From Kitasatospora sp. NBC_00458 (lineage in GTDB: Bacteria; Actinomycetota; Actinomycetes; Streptomycetales; Streptomycetaceae), in contig NZ_CP107904.1 of NCBI RefSeq assembly GCF_036013975.1, positions 7,597,001 through 7,661,000 on the forward strand: DNA of 64,000 nucleotides, given 5' to 3'. Below are positions 50,889 through 59,246 of this stretch, in pieces. Below the pieces are notes generated by a model. The model was given only the letters and a program-made list of their open reading frames with translations, was not told where the DNA came from and searched no databases. The stretch's first letter is position 1. Every line of letters begins with the position of its first letter. The position numbers and the translations under genes were made by a program.

Positions 50889-51572
50889 GTGAAGTCGATC
50901 CTCAGAACCACTCTGCTGCTCGCCGTCGCCACAGGGATCGCCGCGTGCCCCGTGCAGGCCGGCGCCGTATCCCACCAGCCGCCCCGCGAGGGTGCCCAGT
51001 TCGTCCGTCTCGACGCGCCGCAGCCGGTGCGCGAGAGCGCCCGCACCGAGGCGCTTGAGTTCTTCTGGTACGACTGCGGCCACTCCCAGCAGCTCGAACA
51101 GCCGCTCCAGGCCTGGGTCGAGAAGCACCGGGCCGACGTCGACCTGCGCCGGGTGCCGGCCGTCTGGCAGGGCAGCCGGGAGGAGGGTGCGCAGCGCGGA
51201 CACGCGCGCCTGTACTACACGCTGGAGCGGCTCGGCCTGGTCGAGCGGCTGCAGTCCTCCGCGTTCCGCGCGATCCACTCGAACGAGGAGGACCTCACCA
51301 CCGAGGACACCACCGCCTCCTGGGCCGCCCGGCAGGGCGTCGACGCGCAGCGGTTCCGCGAGGTGTACCGCTCGGAGGAGGTCGGGCGGGCCGTGGACGA
51401 GGCCGTCGCGCTGTTCGTCCGGTACGGCATCAACGAGCTGCCCACCGTCGTGGTGCAGGGCGAGTACCGGACGTCGCCGACCAACGCCGGCGGTGTCGAG
51501 GCGATGCCGGACGTGCTCGACCACCTGGTCGCGCAGGACCAGCAGCGCCACCCCCGCATGCAGCGCCACTGA
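50889..51572 (+). CDS. exported DsbA-like protein with monothiol CGHS site
   Basis: A 227-residue protein. Its N-terminus MKSILRTTLLLAVATGIAAC carries a signal with a possible lipobox IAAC (Cys20). A DsbA-type thioredoxin fold follows: LEFFWYDCGHSQQLEQPL has the active site CGHS (Cys63), where DsbA normally has CPHC. The helical insert is at about 105-175, and the cis-proline segment is NELPTVVVQGEYRTSP. With only one active-site cysteine it should not act as a normal dithiol oxidase. It could be a glutaredoxin-like, isomerase-like or chaperone variant. GTG start with a weak ribosome site. Position between glycan genes may be incidental. A terminator follows. Confidence 0.82.
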   Translation: MKSILRTTLLLAVATGIAACPVQAGAVSHQPPREGAQFVRLDAPQPVRESARTEALEFFWYDCGHSQQLEQPLQAWVEKHRADVDLRRVPAVWQGSREEGAQRGHARLYYTLERLGLVERLQSSAFRAIHSNEEDLTTEDTTASWAARQGVDAQRFREVYRSEEVGRAVDEAVALFVRYGINELPTVVVQGEYRTSPTNAGGVEAMPDVLDHLVAQDQQRHPRMQRH

Positions 51573-51597
51573 CCCCGGCGCCCCCTCCCGAACCCCT

Positions 51598-51632
51598 GGC
51601 GGGTCGGCCGTTCCCGGCCGACCCGCCCTTTT
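51598..51632 (+). terminator. intrinsic terminator after the DsbA-like gene
   Basis: GGCGGGTCGGCCG and CGGCCGACCCGCC form a perfect 13-bp stem with loop TTCC, followed by CTTTT. It is the only hairpin in the window with a clear T-tract. It separates the DsbA-like gene from the ABC transporter genes. Confidence 0.88.
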
Positions 51633-51788
51633 CGGCCGCCCCCGCGACCGCGAGCCGATCACCTTCACCGAACCGACCCCCGCCGACCACACCGTGTGCC
51701 ACAGTGGGGGCCGGGCCGCCACCGCCGCGGGGTCAACCGCCGCCCTGACGTGCTCGCTTCTCGATACCGCCGGTACCGGAGAGGGCAG

Positions 51789-52700
51789 GTGTCCGTGGGG
51801 GGACGACGCGCGCAGCTCGTCGACGAGCGTGGCGGCGCGGCCGCGGCCGCGCCCGGGCACCCGTCGGCCGCCGACGGTCCGCCGGCCGAACTGGTCTTCA
51901 AGCGCCGGCTCCGCCCGGCCCGGGTGGCCCGGGAGTTGTGGGCGGCCCGCGAGCTGGTGCGCGCGCTGGCCGAACGCGATCTGCGGGCCCGCTACAAGCA
52001 GGCGGTGCTCGGCTTCGCCTGGGCAGTGCTCACCCCGCTCGCGCTCTGCGCCGTCTTCACCCTGGTCTTCCGCCGGGCCGTCCACGTCGACACCGGGGGC
52101 GCCGCGTACCCGCTGTTCGCCTACGTCGGCCTGATCGTCTGGCAGTTCTTCAGCAACACGATGAACCAGGGCGCGCTGAGCCTGGCCAACAACCTCAGCC
52201 TGCTCAACAAGGTCTACTGCCCCCGCGAGGTCTTCCCGCTCGCCACCATGCTGGTCGCCGGCGTCGACATGCTGATCGGCACCGCCGTCCTGGGCCTGCT
52301 CTTCCTGGTCTTCTGGACGGCGCCCGCGGCGACCCTCCTCTGGGTCCTGCCGCTGCTGGCCGTCCAGTTCGCCTTCACCTACGGCGTCGCGCTGGTCCTC
52401 TCGGTGGCGGTGGTGTACCTGCGCGACGTGCGGCACCTGCTGCCGATCATCACGCAGATGGGCGTGTTCGCCACCCCGGTCGCCTACCCGCTGGCGCAGA
52501 TCCCGGAGCGCCTCCAGGAGGTGTACGTCGGGATCAACCCGCTCGGCGCCGTGATCGAGGGCTACCGCGACGCCCTGCTGTACGGCCGGGCGCCGGACGC
52601 CACGCTGACCTCGATCGCGGCGGTCTCCTCGGTGGTGTTCCTGGCCGGCGGCTACCTGCTGTTCAAGAAGCTGGAGACGGGGATCGCCGATGTCGCCTAG
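51789..52700 (+). CDS. ABC-2 type polysaccharide export permease
   Basis: A 303-residue permease of the Wzm/TagG type. A hydrophilic N-terminus (about 55 residues, with the amphipathic ELVRALAERDLRARYKQAVLG) is followed by about six membrane helices: WAVLTPLALCAVFTLVF, LFAYVGLIVWQFFSNT, MLVAGVDMLIGTAVLG, and later PVAYPLAQIPERLQ. The sequence DLRARYKQAVLGFAW is characteristic of this subfamily. It forms the membrane channel for glycan export with the ATPase whose gene overlaps it by 11 bp. GTG at 51789 with AGGG upstream. Substrate inferred to be a lipid-linked polysaccharide. Confidence 0.9.
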   Translation: MSVGGRRAQLVDERGGAAAAAPGHPSAADGPPAELVFKRRLRPARVARELWAARELVRALAERDLRARYKQAVLGFAWAVLTPLALCAVFTLVFRRAVHVDTGGAAYPLFAYVGLIVWQFFSNTMNQGALSLANNLSLLNKVYCPREVFPLATMLVAGVDMLIGTAVLGLLFLVFWTAPAATLLWVLPLLAVQFAFTYGVALVLSVAVVYLRDVRHLLPIITQMGVFATPVAYPLAQIPERLQEVYVGINPLGAVIEGYRDALLYGRAPDATLTSIAAVSSVVFLAGGYLLFKKLETGIADVA

Positions 52701-53901
52701 CCCGACCGCCACCGGTGACCTCCCGTTGGGAACCATCCGCACCGACCGGGTGTGGAAGCGCTTCAAGGCCGACCAGCAGCGGATGCTGCTGCGCGACAAG
52801 GTCGATTCCCTGGCCCGCCGGCTGCGCGGCGGGAAGGGCGAGGAGTGGCGCTGGGCGCTGCGCGACATCTCGATGCACATCGAGCCGGGCGACTCGGTCG
52901 GGCTGATCGGCTCCAACGGCTCGGGCAAGTCCACCCTGCTCAAGATGCTGACCCGGGTGATGTACCCGTACGGCGGGGTGATCGACGTGCGCGGCCGGAT
53001 CGGTGCGCTGATCGAGATCCGGGCCGGCATCCACCCGGATCTGACGGGGCGTGAGAACGTCTACCTGTTCGGTGCGTTGCTCGGTCTGCGGCGACGCGAG
53101 GTGGCCACCCGGTTCGACGACATCGTCGAGTTCGCCCGGCTGGGCGGTGCGATCGACCGGCAGGTGAAGTTCTACTCCTCCGGCATGCAGATGCGCCTCG
53201 GGTTCGCCGTCGCCGCCTACCTGGAACCCCATGTCCTGCTGGTGGACGAGGTGTTGGCGGTCGGTGACGCGGTCTTCCAGCAGCGCTGCCTGGACCGCAT
53301 GCGCGAGGTCGCCGAGCAGGGCACCACCATCGTCTTCGTCTCGCACGACCTGCCCGCGGTGGAGTCCATCTGCCGGCGCGGCATCTGGCTGGAGCAGGGG
53401 TCGATCCGGGTGGACGCCGGGATCAAGGAGGCGATGGCGGGCTACCGCGACTCGATCGAGGCGCAGTCCGAGGCCGGCGGCCGGGCGGGGGAGCCGCTCC
53501 GGCTGCTCAAGCACGAGGTGCGCGGCGAGGACCGGGAGGGCCTCACCACCGACGAGCCGATGACCGTCGAACTCACCCTGGACGGCGACTACCGGGGCGA
53601 CGCGACCCTGCACCTGGGCGTCAGCGAGGGCACCTCCAGCCCGATCTTCCAGATCAGCCACGAGATCCGGCTCGCCGGCGGGGACCACCGGGTCGCCTGC
53701 GTGATCCCCCGGCTGCCGCTGCCGCGCGGCCGCTACACGCTCTGGACCGGCGTCTACAGCATCGGCAGGACCGACGGCGGCACGCTGATGAGCTGGCACC
53801 CGGTCGGCCGGTTCGACGTCTTCGGGCCGGTGCTGGACTCCCCGCCGCGCGCCGTGGTGCTGGCCGCGCCGGTGTTCGTGCCGCACCGCTGGGAGGAGTG
53901 A
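52690..53901 (+). CDS. ABC polysaccharide export ATPase (Wzt-type)
   Basis: A 403-residue ATPase. The nucleotide-binding domain (about 15-250) has Walker A GLIGSNGSGKSTLLKM, the Q-loop region, the signature YSSGMQMRLGFAVAA, Walker B PHVLLVDEVLAVGD and switch VSHDLPAVE. Residues about 255-403 form a separate C-terminal domain like Wzt-C, which in ABC-exported O-antigens binds the finished glycan terminus (MTVELTLDGDYRGDATLHLG). So chain-end recognition before export is likely. The ATG overlaps the permease gene end by 11 bp. This pairs with the permease as the export machine. Confidence 0.92.
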   Translation: MSPSPTATGDLPLGTIRTDRVWKRFKADQQRMLLRDKVDSLARRLRGGKGEEWRWALRDISMHIEPGDSVGLIGSNGSGKSTLLKMLTRVMYPYGGVIDVRGRIGALIEIRAGIHPDLTGRENVYLFGALLGLRRREVATRFDDIVEFARLGGAIDRQVKFYSSGMQMRLGFAVAAYLEPHVLLVDEVLAVGDAVFQQRCLDRMREVAEQGTTIVFVSHDLPAVESICRRGIWLEQGSIRVDAGIKEAMAGYRDSIEAQSEAGGRAGEPLRLLKHEVRGEDREGLTTDEPMTVELTLDGDYRGDATLHLGVSEGTSSPIFQISHEIRLAGGDHRVACVIPRLPLPRGRYTLWTGVYSIGRTDGGTLMSWHPVGRFDVFGPVLDSPPRAVVLAAPVFVPHRWEE

Positions 53902-53904
53902 CGC

Positions 53905-55104
53905 GTGGGACCGGTCCGGGTGCTCGTCCACCTCAACAACCTCGCCCTGGGCGGTGCCCAGCTCAACGCGGTCGACATCGCCCACGCCCTGCGGGAGCGC
54001 GGCCACGACCCGGTGCTGTTCGCCCAGGGCGTGGCCGGCCCGGCCCCGCTGGTCGAGATCGCCGCCGGGCACGGCCTGGACGTGGTGGTCGCGGGCGGGC
54101 CCGACACCCCGCACGCCGAGGTCCGCCGCCGGCTCGGCCGGCTGGCCGCCGAGCACGGCAGCCAGCTGATGCACGCCTGGGAGGTCCGGGCGGCCCGCAA
54201 CTCCTACTTCGGGCCCGGGCGTTACGGCCGGCTCCCGGTGGTCACCACCTTCTACGGCATCCGGATGCTGCGGGGCCTGCCCCGGCACCAGCCGCTGGTG
54301 CTCGGCCTGGGCGCACTGCTGGGCGACGGCCGGGCCTTCGGCCATCGGGACGTCAGCCTGATCGAGCCGCCGGTCAACACCGCGACCGATGCGCCCGGTC
54401 TGGTGGACGGCGCCGCCTTCCGGCGTGAACACGGCATCCTGGAAGACGAGTTGCTGCTGGTCATCGTGACACGCCTGGTGCCCGCGCTGGAGAAGGACGC
54501 GGGCGCCGAACTCACCGTCGACGCGGTCCGGGCGCTGGACGATCCCCGCGTCCGGCTGGTCGTGGTGGGGGCCGGGCCCAGCCTGGAGCGGCTGCGCGCC
54601 CGCGCGGCCGCCGCCAACGAGGCGCTCGGCCGTGCGGCGGTGCTGGTCCCGGGCCAGTCGGCCGATCCGCGGCCCGCCTACGAGGCCGCCGACATCGTGC
54701 TCGGGATGGGCGGATCGGCGCTGCGCGGTCTGTCCTTCGGGAAGCCGGTGGTGGTGCACGGCGCGGCCGGCTACACCGCCGTGCACGAGCCGGGTCCGCT
54801 GGTCGAACCGCACGCGTCCCGCTGCATGTACGGCCTGGGTGACGGCACGCGCGCGCCGGGGGCCCTGGCCGAGCAGTTGCGCGGACTGCTCGACGGCCCG
54901 GACCGCCGGGCGGAACTCGGCGCGTGGGGGCGGGACTGGGTGGTCGGGCGCTTCTCGCTGGAGAGCGTCACCACGGCCTTCGAGGAGCTGTACGCGCGGG
55001 TGCTGGCCCGTCCGGCCGGCGCGCTCGGCTGGTGGAAGGACCTCGAACAGATGACCCGGTTCGAGTTCGCCAAGCCGGCCGGGCTGAGGCTGCTGCGGCG
55101 GTGA
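53905..55104 (+). CDS. GT-B glycosyltransferase lacking the usual E-x7-E motif
   Basis: A 399-residue GT-B-fold transferase. The N-terminal Rossmann opens RVLVHLNNLALGGAQLNAVD. The second domain has LLLVIVTRLVPALEKDAGAE and, where GT4 enzymes carry a Glu pair, ADIVLGMGGSALRGLSFGKP with neither Glu. The fold is intact, so it may use an altered donor site or be inactive. The GTG at 53905 comes 3 bases after the Wzt stop with GGGAGGAG upstream, so it is co-transcribed with the exporter. Substrate unknown. Confidence 0.82.
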   Translation: MGPVRVLVHLNNLALGGAQLNAVDIAHALRERGHDPVLFAQGVAGPAPLVEIAAGHGLDVVVAGGPDTPHAEVRRRLGRLAAEHGSQLMHAWEVRAARNSYFGPGRYGRLPVVTTFYGIRMLRGLPRHQPLVLGLGALLGDGRAFGHRDVSLIEPPVNTATDAPGLVDGAAFRREHGILEDELLLVIVTRLVPALEKDAGAELTVDAVRALDDPRVRLVVVGAGPSLERLRARAAAANEALGRAAVLVPGQSADPRPAYEAADIVLGMGGSALRGLSFGKPVVVHGAAGYTAVHEPGPLVEPHASRCMYGLGDGTRAPGALAEQLRGLLDGPDRRAELGAWGRDWVVGRFSLESVTTAFEELYARVLARPAGALGWWKDLEQMTRFEFAKPAGLRLLRR

Positions 55105-55187
55105 CGGTCGCGGTGACGGCGGCCGCCGTGGTGGCGGTTCTCGCCCAGGTGGCGGTGCGGGCGGTGGAGATGAGAGGGGGCGGGTAG
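55101..55187 (+). CDS. possible 28-residue membrane micropeptide
   Basis: A GTG that overlaps the previous stop (GTGA) opens a 28-codon frame: VTVAVTAAAVVAVLAQVAVR then AVEMRGGG. The first about 20 residues are hydrophobic and could span the membrane. The overlapping start is the pattern of a coupled gene. Ala/Val-rich frames are easy to obtain by chance in this GC range, so support is weak. Confidence 0.25.
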   Translation: MTVAVTAAAVVAVLAQVAVRAVEMRGGG

Positions 55188-55267
55188 GCGGTCGCTCGGC
55201 CGGTGGCGGCGGCCCGGTGGGCCCCGACCCGTTTACCTAACCGGTTCGATGGTGTTTAATGGTTAGC

Positions 55268-56143
55268 ATGAGCGAGCTGACGATCCCGCACATCCACCAC
55301 CGCCACGTCGACGTCGACGGCCTGCGCGTCTTCTACCGCGAGACCGGCCCGGCCGACGCCCCGGTCCTCCTGCTGCTGCACGGATTCCCGTCCGCCTCGC
55401 ACCAGTTCCGCCGGCTGTTCGACGCGCTCGGCACCCGCTACCGGCTGATCGCCCCCGACTACCCGGGCTTCGGCCACAGCGACAGCCCCGCCCCCGGCGC
55501 GTTCGACTACCGCTTCGACACCCTGGCCGACGTGGTCGAGGGCTTCTGCCGGACCCTCGGCCTCGACCGGTTCGCGCTCTACGTCTTCGACTTCGGCGCC
55601 CCGGTCGGCCTCCGGCTCGCCACCCGGCACCCCGAGTGGATCACCGGCCTCGTCGTCCAGAACGGCAACGCCTACGAGGAGGGGCTCTCCGACCAGGCAC
55701 GGGAGTTCATCGCCAACCGGCCGGGCGTCGAGGGCGCCGCCGAACGCGCCCGTGCCATCCTCACGCTGGAGATCACCCGCGCCCAGTACGAGGGCGGCAC
55801 CGGCGACCCCGAACTCGTCGCCCCCGACGGCTGGACGCTCGACCAGCACGCCCTCGACCTGCCCGGCCGCAAGGACATCCAGGTCGAACTCGCCCTCGAC
55901 TACCACTCCAACGTCGCGCTCTACCCCGTCTGGCAGGAGTGGCTGCGCACCCACCGGCCGCCCACCCTGATCGTCTGGGGCCGCAACGACCCGTTCTTCA
56001 CCGAGCCCGGCGCCCGCGCCTACCTGCGCGACCTGCCCGACGCCGAACTGCACGTCCTCGACACCGGGCACTTCGCGCTGGAGGAGAAGCTGCCCGAGAT
56101 CGCCCCGCTGATCGACGACTTCCTCGCCCGCACCCAGAAGTAG
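55268..56143 (+). CDS. alpha/beta hydrolase (epoxide hydrolase/haloalkane dehalogenase type)
   Basis: A 291-residue hydrolase. The oxyanion region is LLLLHGFPSASHQFR. The nucleophile elbow is YVFDFGAPVGLRLA, with Asp rather than Ser as expected for epoxide hydrolases and haloalkane dehalogenases. A cap domain (about 135-215) starts after VVQNGNAYEEGL. The acid and His are in WGRNDPFFTEPG and LDTGHFALEE. Cytoplasmic. ATG at 55268 is used; an ATG three codons earlier (55259) is possible and neither has a good ribosome site. Upstream CTAACC...GGTTAG (55237-55242, 55261-55266) and AACCGGTT (55239-55246) may be regulatory. Substrate unknown. Confidence 0.85.
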   Translation: MSELTIPHIHHRHVDVDGLRVFYRETGPADAPVLLLLHGFPSASHQFRRLFDALGTRYRLIAPDYPGFGHSDSPAPGAFDYRFDTLADVVEGFCRTLGLDRFALYVFDFGAPVGLRLATRHPEWITGLVVQNGNAYEEGLSDQAREFIANRPGVEGAAERARAILTLEITRAQYEGGTGDPELVAPDGWTLDQHALDLPGRKDIQVELALDYHSNVALYPVWQEWLRTHRPPTLIVWGRNDPFFTEPGARAYLRDLPDAELHVLDTGHFALEEKLPEIAPLIDDFLARTQK

Positions 56144-56212
56144 CCCGGGGAGCGGGGCCGGGGCGGCGGCCCCGTCCGGCCCCTGCCCCCGTCCTGCCCG
56201 GGCGGGGGCCGC

Positions 56213-56959
56213 TCAGGTCAGGCGCAGCAGCAGCGTCACGAACCCGAGCGTCCCCCGGTAGCCGTGCAGCCACTCGGCGCGGTGCAGGTCCGCGGCGTCC
56301 CGGGCGGCCTCCGCGTCCGGGTGGTCCGGGTTGTCCAGCGCCCACTCGGCCAGCGAACCCGTCCAGGAGAACTCGTAGTCGTCCCACTCCTGCCGGCTGC
56401 TCACGTACCCGAACACCGGCGTCCAGCCGTCCGCCGCCACCCGGTCGACGGTGGTCCCCAGATCCGCGTAGTCCTCCCGGGCCGCACCCAGCCCCTCCAA
56501 CGCCGACCGGCTCGGCTCACGCTCCCAGAACGCCTCGCCGACCAGCACCCGCCCGCCCGGCGCCAGGTGCTCCCGAGCGGCGGCCAGCGTCGGCAGCAGC
56601 CCGCCGAAGGCGTGCGTGGAACCGATGTTCAGCACCAGGTCGAAGCCCTCGGAATCGCTGAACTCCCGGGCGTCCACGTGGTGCAGGCCCAGCCTCCGCT
56701 GCACACCGAGCGCCTCCGCCGTCTGCCGGGCCCGGGTCAGGGCCGCCGCGTCCAGGTCCACCCCGACCGCCTGCCAGCCGGGTCGCGCGGTCAGCGCCCG
56801 GACCAGCCAGCCACCCTCGCCGCACCCCAGATCGAGCGCCCGGCCGTGCTCCGTGCCCGCCGTCGCCCGCGCCAGCAGCCGGGCCACCGACTCGTCGGTG
56901 ACCGGTGCGGCGATCGGGTGGTGGACATGGGCGAGGCGGGAGATCGTTTGACGGTTCAT
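56213..56959 (-). CDS. SAM-dependent methyltransferase
   Basis: A 248-residue class I methyltransferase. Motif I is ALDLGCGEGGWLV (about 41-53), the acidic motif II is VGVDLDAAALTRAR, and the post-motif FDLVLNIGSTHAFGG and LAPGGRVLVGEAFW follow. No metal or substrate motif is decisive. It follows the HpnB-like gene in the same direction after 24 bp, so the two are probably one operon. Acceptor unknown; small molecules are typical for this group. Confidence 0.85.
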   Translation of the reverse strand: MNRQTISRLAHVHHPIAAPVTDESVARLLARATAGTEHGRALDLGCGEGGWLVRALTARPGWQAVGVDLDAAALTRARQTAEALGVQRRLGLHHVDAREFSDSEGFDLVLNIGSTHAFGGLLPTLAAAREHLAPGGRVLVGEAFWEREPSRSALEGLGAAREDYADLGTTVDRVAADGWTPVFGYVSSRQEWDDYEFSWTGSLAEWALDNPDHPDAEAARDAADLHRAEWLHGYRGTLGFVTLLLRLT

Positions 56960-56983
56960 TCGAACAGTGTCGCCCAGCCCGGC

Positions 56984-58123
56984 TCAGTACGTCCGGCCTT
57001 TCCAGGCGGCCCCCCGCCCCCGCCAGTGCTGCACCGCCGAATCCACCGTCATCAGCAGGTACAGCGACGCCGTGAACGGCAGCAGCAGCGCGGCCGGCGC
57101 CGGCTGCCGGTAGTAGCGGAGCATCGGCAGGAAGGTGCCCGTCATCAGCGCCCACGCCGCCCCGCCCGCCACCGCCACCGGCCACTCGCCCGCCACCAGG
57201 CCCGCCACGGCGGCCACCGGCGGCACCAGGTACACCAGCCCCAGCCCCAGCACCGTGCCGAGGAGCAGCAGCGGCGAGTGCCGCAGCTGGGCGTACGCAC
57301 TGCGCGAGACCATCCGCCAGAGCTGCGCCAACCGCGGGTACGGCCGCACGCTGTCCACCTGCTCGGCCAGCCCCAGCCAGGTCCGCCCGCCCGACGCCTT
57401 CACCGCCCGCGCCAGCGAGACGTCGTCGATCACCGCCCCGCGGATCGCGGCCACCCCGCCCGCCCGCTCCAGCGCCTCCCGCCGCACCAGCGAACAGCCG
57501 CCCGCCGCCGCGGCCGTCCGCGAACCGGGCCGGTTGCTCCACCGGAACGGGTACAACTGGGCGAAGAAGTAGACGAACGTCGGCACGATCAGCCGCTCCC
57601 AGCCCGTCTCCACCCGCAGCCGGGCCATCTGCGAGACCAGGTCCAGCCCGTTCCCCTCGGCGGCGGCCACCAGCTCGGCCAGCGAGTCCGGGCCGTGCGC
57701 GATGTCCGCGTCCGTCAGCAGCAGGTACTCGGCGTCCGGCCCGGCCAGCTCCACCCCGTGCCGCAGCGCCCACAGCTTGCCCGTCCAGCCCGCCGGCAGC
57801 GGGGGAGGCGTGGTCACGGTCAGCTCCAGCCCCTCCGGGGCGGCCATCGCGGCCGCCAGCCGCCCCGTGCCGTCCGAGCTGTGGTCGTCGACCAGCACCA
57901 CCCGGGCCCGCCCGGGGTACTTCTGCGCCAGCAGGCTCGGCAGGCTGACCGGCAGCACCCCGGCCTCGTCCCGGGCCGGCACCACCACCGCCACCTGCGG
58001 CCAGCGCGCGGGCGGCCGGCGCGGCGGCAGCCGCACGTCGGTACGCCAGAACAACCCGTGGCAGGCCGCCAGCCAGAGCCAGACCAGCAGGGAGAGCACG
58101 GCGATCCACAGCAGGACGGTCAC
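56984..58123 (-). CDS. hpnB: GT2 glycosyltransferase, hopene-associated HpnB type
   Basis: A 379-residue membrane glycosyltransferase. An N-terminal helix (VTVLLWIAVLSLLVWLWLAA) is followed by the GT-A domain: VAVVVPARDEAGVL, VVLVDDHSSDGTGRLA, YLLLTDADIAHGPDSL, GGCSLVRREALERAGG, IRGAVIDDVSLARAV, and WRMVSRSAYAQLRHSPLLL. Three to four C-terminal helices follow. The order and wording match HpnB from hopanoid clusters. No other hopanoid gene is in the window, so its lipid acceptor may be elsewhere. GTG at 58123; an ATG at 58162 would add 13 residues. A methyltransferase gene follows after 24 bp. Confidence 0.85.
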   Translation of the reverse strand: MTVLLWIAVLSLLVWLWLAACHGLFWRTDVRLPPRRPPARWPQVAVVVPARDEAGVLPVSLPSLLAQKYPGRARVVLVDDHSSDGTGRLAAAMAAPEGLELTVTTPPPLPAGWTGKLWALRHGVELAGPDAEYLLLTDADIAHGPDSLAELVAAAEGNGLDLVSQMARLRVETGWERLIVPTFVYFFAQLYPFRWSNRPGSRTAAAAGGCSLVRREALERAGGVAAIRGAVIDDVSLARAVKASGGRTWLGLAEQVDSVRPYPRLAQLWRMVSRSAYAQLRHSPLLLLGTVLGLGLVYLVPPVAAVAGLVAGEWPVAVAGGAAWALMTGTFLPMLRYYRQPAPAALLLPFTASLYLLMTVDSAVQHWRGRGAAWKGRTY

Positions 58124-58180
58124 CCGGGCAGTCTGCCGCACCAGGGGCCCGGCACGGGGCATCGACTAAAGTCTTGACCC

Positions 58181-58951
58181 GTGAAGATCGCACTGATGGA
58201 CTCGGGAATCGGCCTGCTGGCCGCCGCCGCCGCGCTCCGGACGCTGCGTCCGGACGTCGATCTGGTGCTCTCCTCCGACCCCGCCTCGATGCCCTGGGGC
58301 CCGCGCACGCCCGACGAGGTGACCGAACTCGCCCTCGGCTGCGCGCGGGCGGCCGCTGCGCACGGGCCGGACGCACTGGTCGTCGCCTGCAACACCGCCT
58401 CCGTCCACGCGCTCGCCACGCTCCGGGCCGAACTCGAACCCGGCCTCCCCGTCATCGGCACCGTCCCCGCCATCAAGCCGGCCGCCGCCCTCGGCGGCCC
58501 GGTCGCCATCTGGGCCACCCCCGCCACCACCGGCAGCGAGTACCAGCGCGGCCTGATCCGCGACTTCGCCGGGACGGCCGCCGTCACCGAGGTGGCCTGC
58601 CCCGGCCTGGCCGACGCGATCGAGCACCGCGACGAAGCCGCCATCACCGCCGCCATCGCCGCCGCAGCCGCCCGCACCCCCGCCGGCACGGCCTCGGTCG
58701 TCCTCGGCTGCACCCACTACGAGCTGGTCGCCGACCGGATCCGGGACGCCGTCGCCCCGGCCGCCGCCGCGGAACTCACCCTGCTCGGCTCCGCCGAGGC
58801 CGTCGCCGCCCAGGCGCTGCGCCGCGTCGCCGACCCCACCCGCCGGGGTGGGGGCACCCTCACCGTCCTCCACGCGGGCGCCCCCGCGGCCCTGCCCGCC
58901 GCGGCCCTCGGCTACTCCGAGGCCCTCTCCCTCACGGCCCCGGCCGTCTGA
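58181..58951 (+). CDS. aspartate/glutamate racemase family protein
   Basis: A 256-residue MurI-like racemase. The N-terminal acid motif is ALMDSGIGLL. The two catalytic cysteines are in VVACNTASVHAL and VVLGCTHYELVAD. The family normally interconverts L- and D-glutamate or aspartate. A SMPWGPRTPDEVTEL block resembles the MurI substrate loop. The Gly pair after DSG (usually DSGVGGL) is replaced by GIGLL, so it may not be the essential MurI. GTG at 58181. It is divergent from the HpnB-like gene by 57 bp, with TAAAGT (58167-58172) as a possible -10. Confidence 0.82.
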   Translation: MKIALMDSGIGLLAAAAALRTLRPDVDLVLSSDPASMPWGPRTPDEVTELALGCARAAAAHGPDALVVACNTASVHALATLRAELEPGLPVIGTVPAIKPAAALGGPVAIWATPATTGSEYQRGLIRDFAGTAAVTEVACPGLADAIEHRDEAAITAAIAAAAARTPAGTASVVLGCTHYELVADRIRDAVAPAAAAELTLLGSAEAVAAQALRRVADPTRRGGGTLTVLHAGAPAALPAAALGYSEALSLTAPAV

Positions 58952-59008
58952 CCGCCCCGCGGACCTGTGGCCTAGCGCGATCGCCTCCCGCGCACGGACG
59001 CACGCGCC

Positions 59009-59031
59009 GGAGGTCGGCCGGTCCGACTTCC
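59009..59031. repeat. hairpin repeat copy 1
   Basis: GGAGGTCGG, loop CCGGT, CCGACTTCC. One A-to-G change in the left arm leaves a G-U pair. Confidence 0.75.
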
Positions 59032-59127
59032 TGCGTCGGTGGGTCGTTCTTCCGTTGACCGCCTGGCTGGTCCTGCGCCGTGGCTGTGCCCGGCTGCCCG
59101 GCCGATGGTCCGTTCGGGTGCCGCACC

Positions 59128-59150
59128 GGAAGTCGGCTGCTCCGACCTCC
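59128..59150. repeat. hairpin repeat copy 2
   Basis: GGAAGTCGG, loop CTGCT, CCGACCTCC. Begins 119 bp after copy 1. Confidence 0.75.
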
Positions 59151-59246
59151 TGAGAGCTGCTGGTTAGCCGGGGGCTTGTCTCGCTTGTTCGCGGTCACGT
59201 CGATCGCTGCGCTGTGGTTTCGGCCTTGGGTGAGAGGTGCGGCGTG

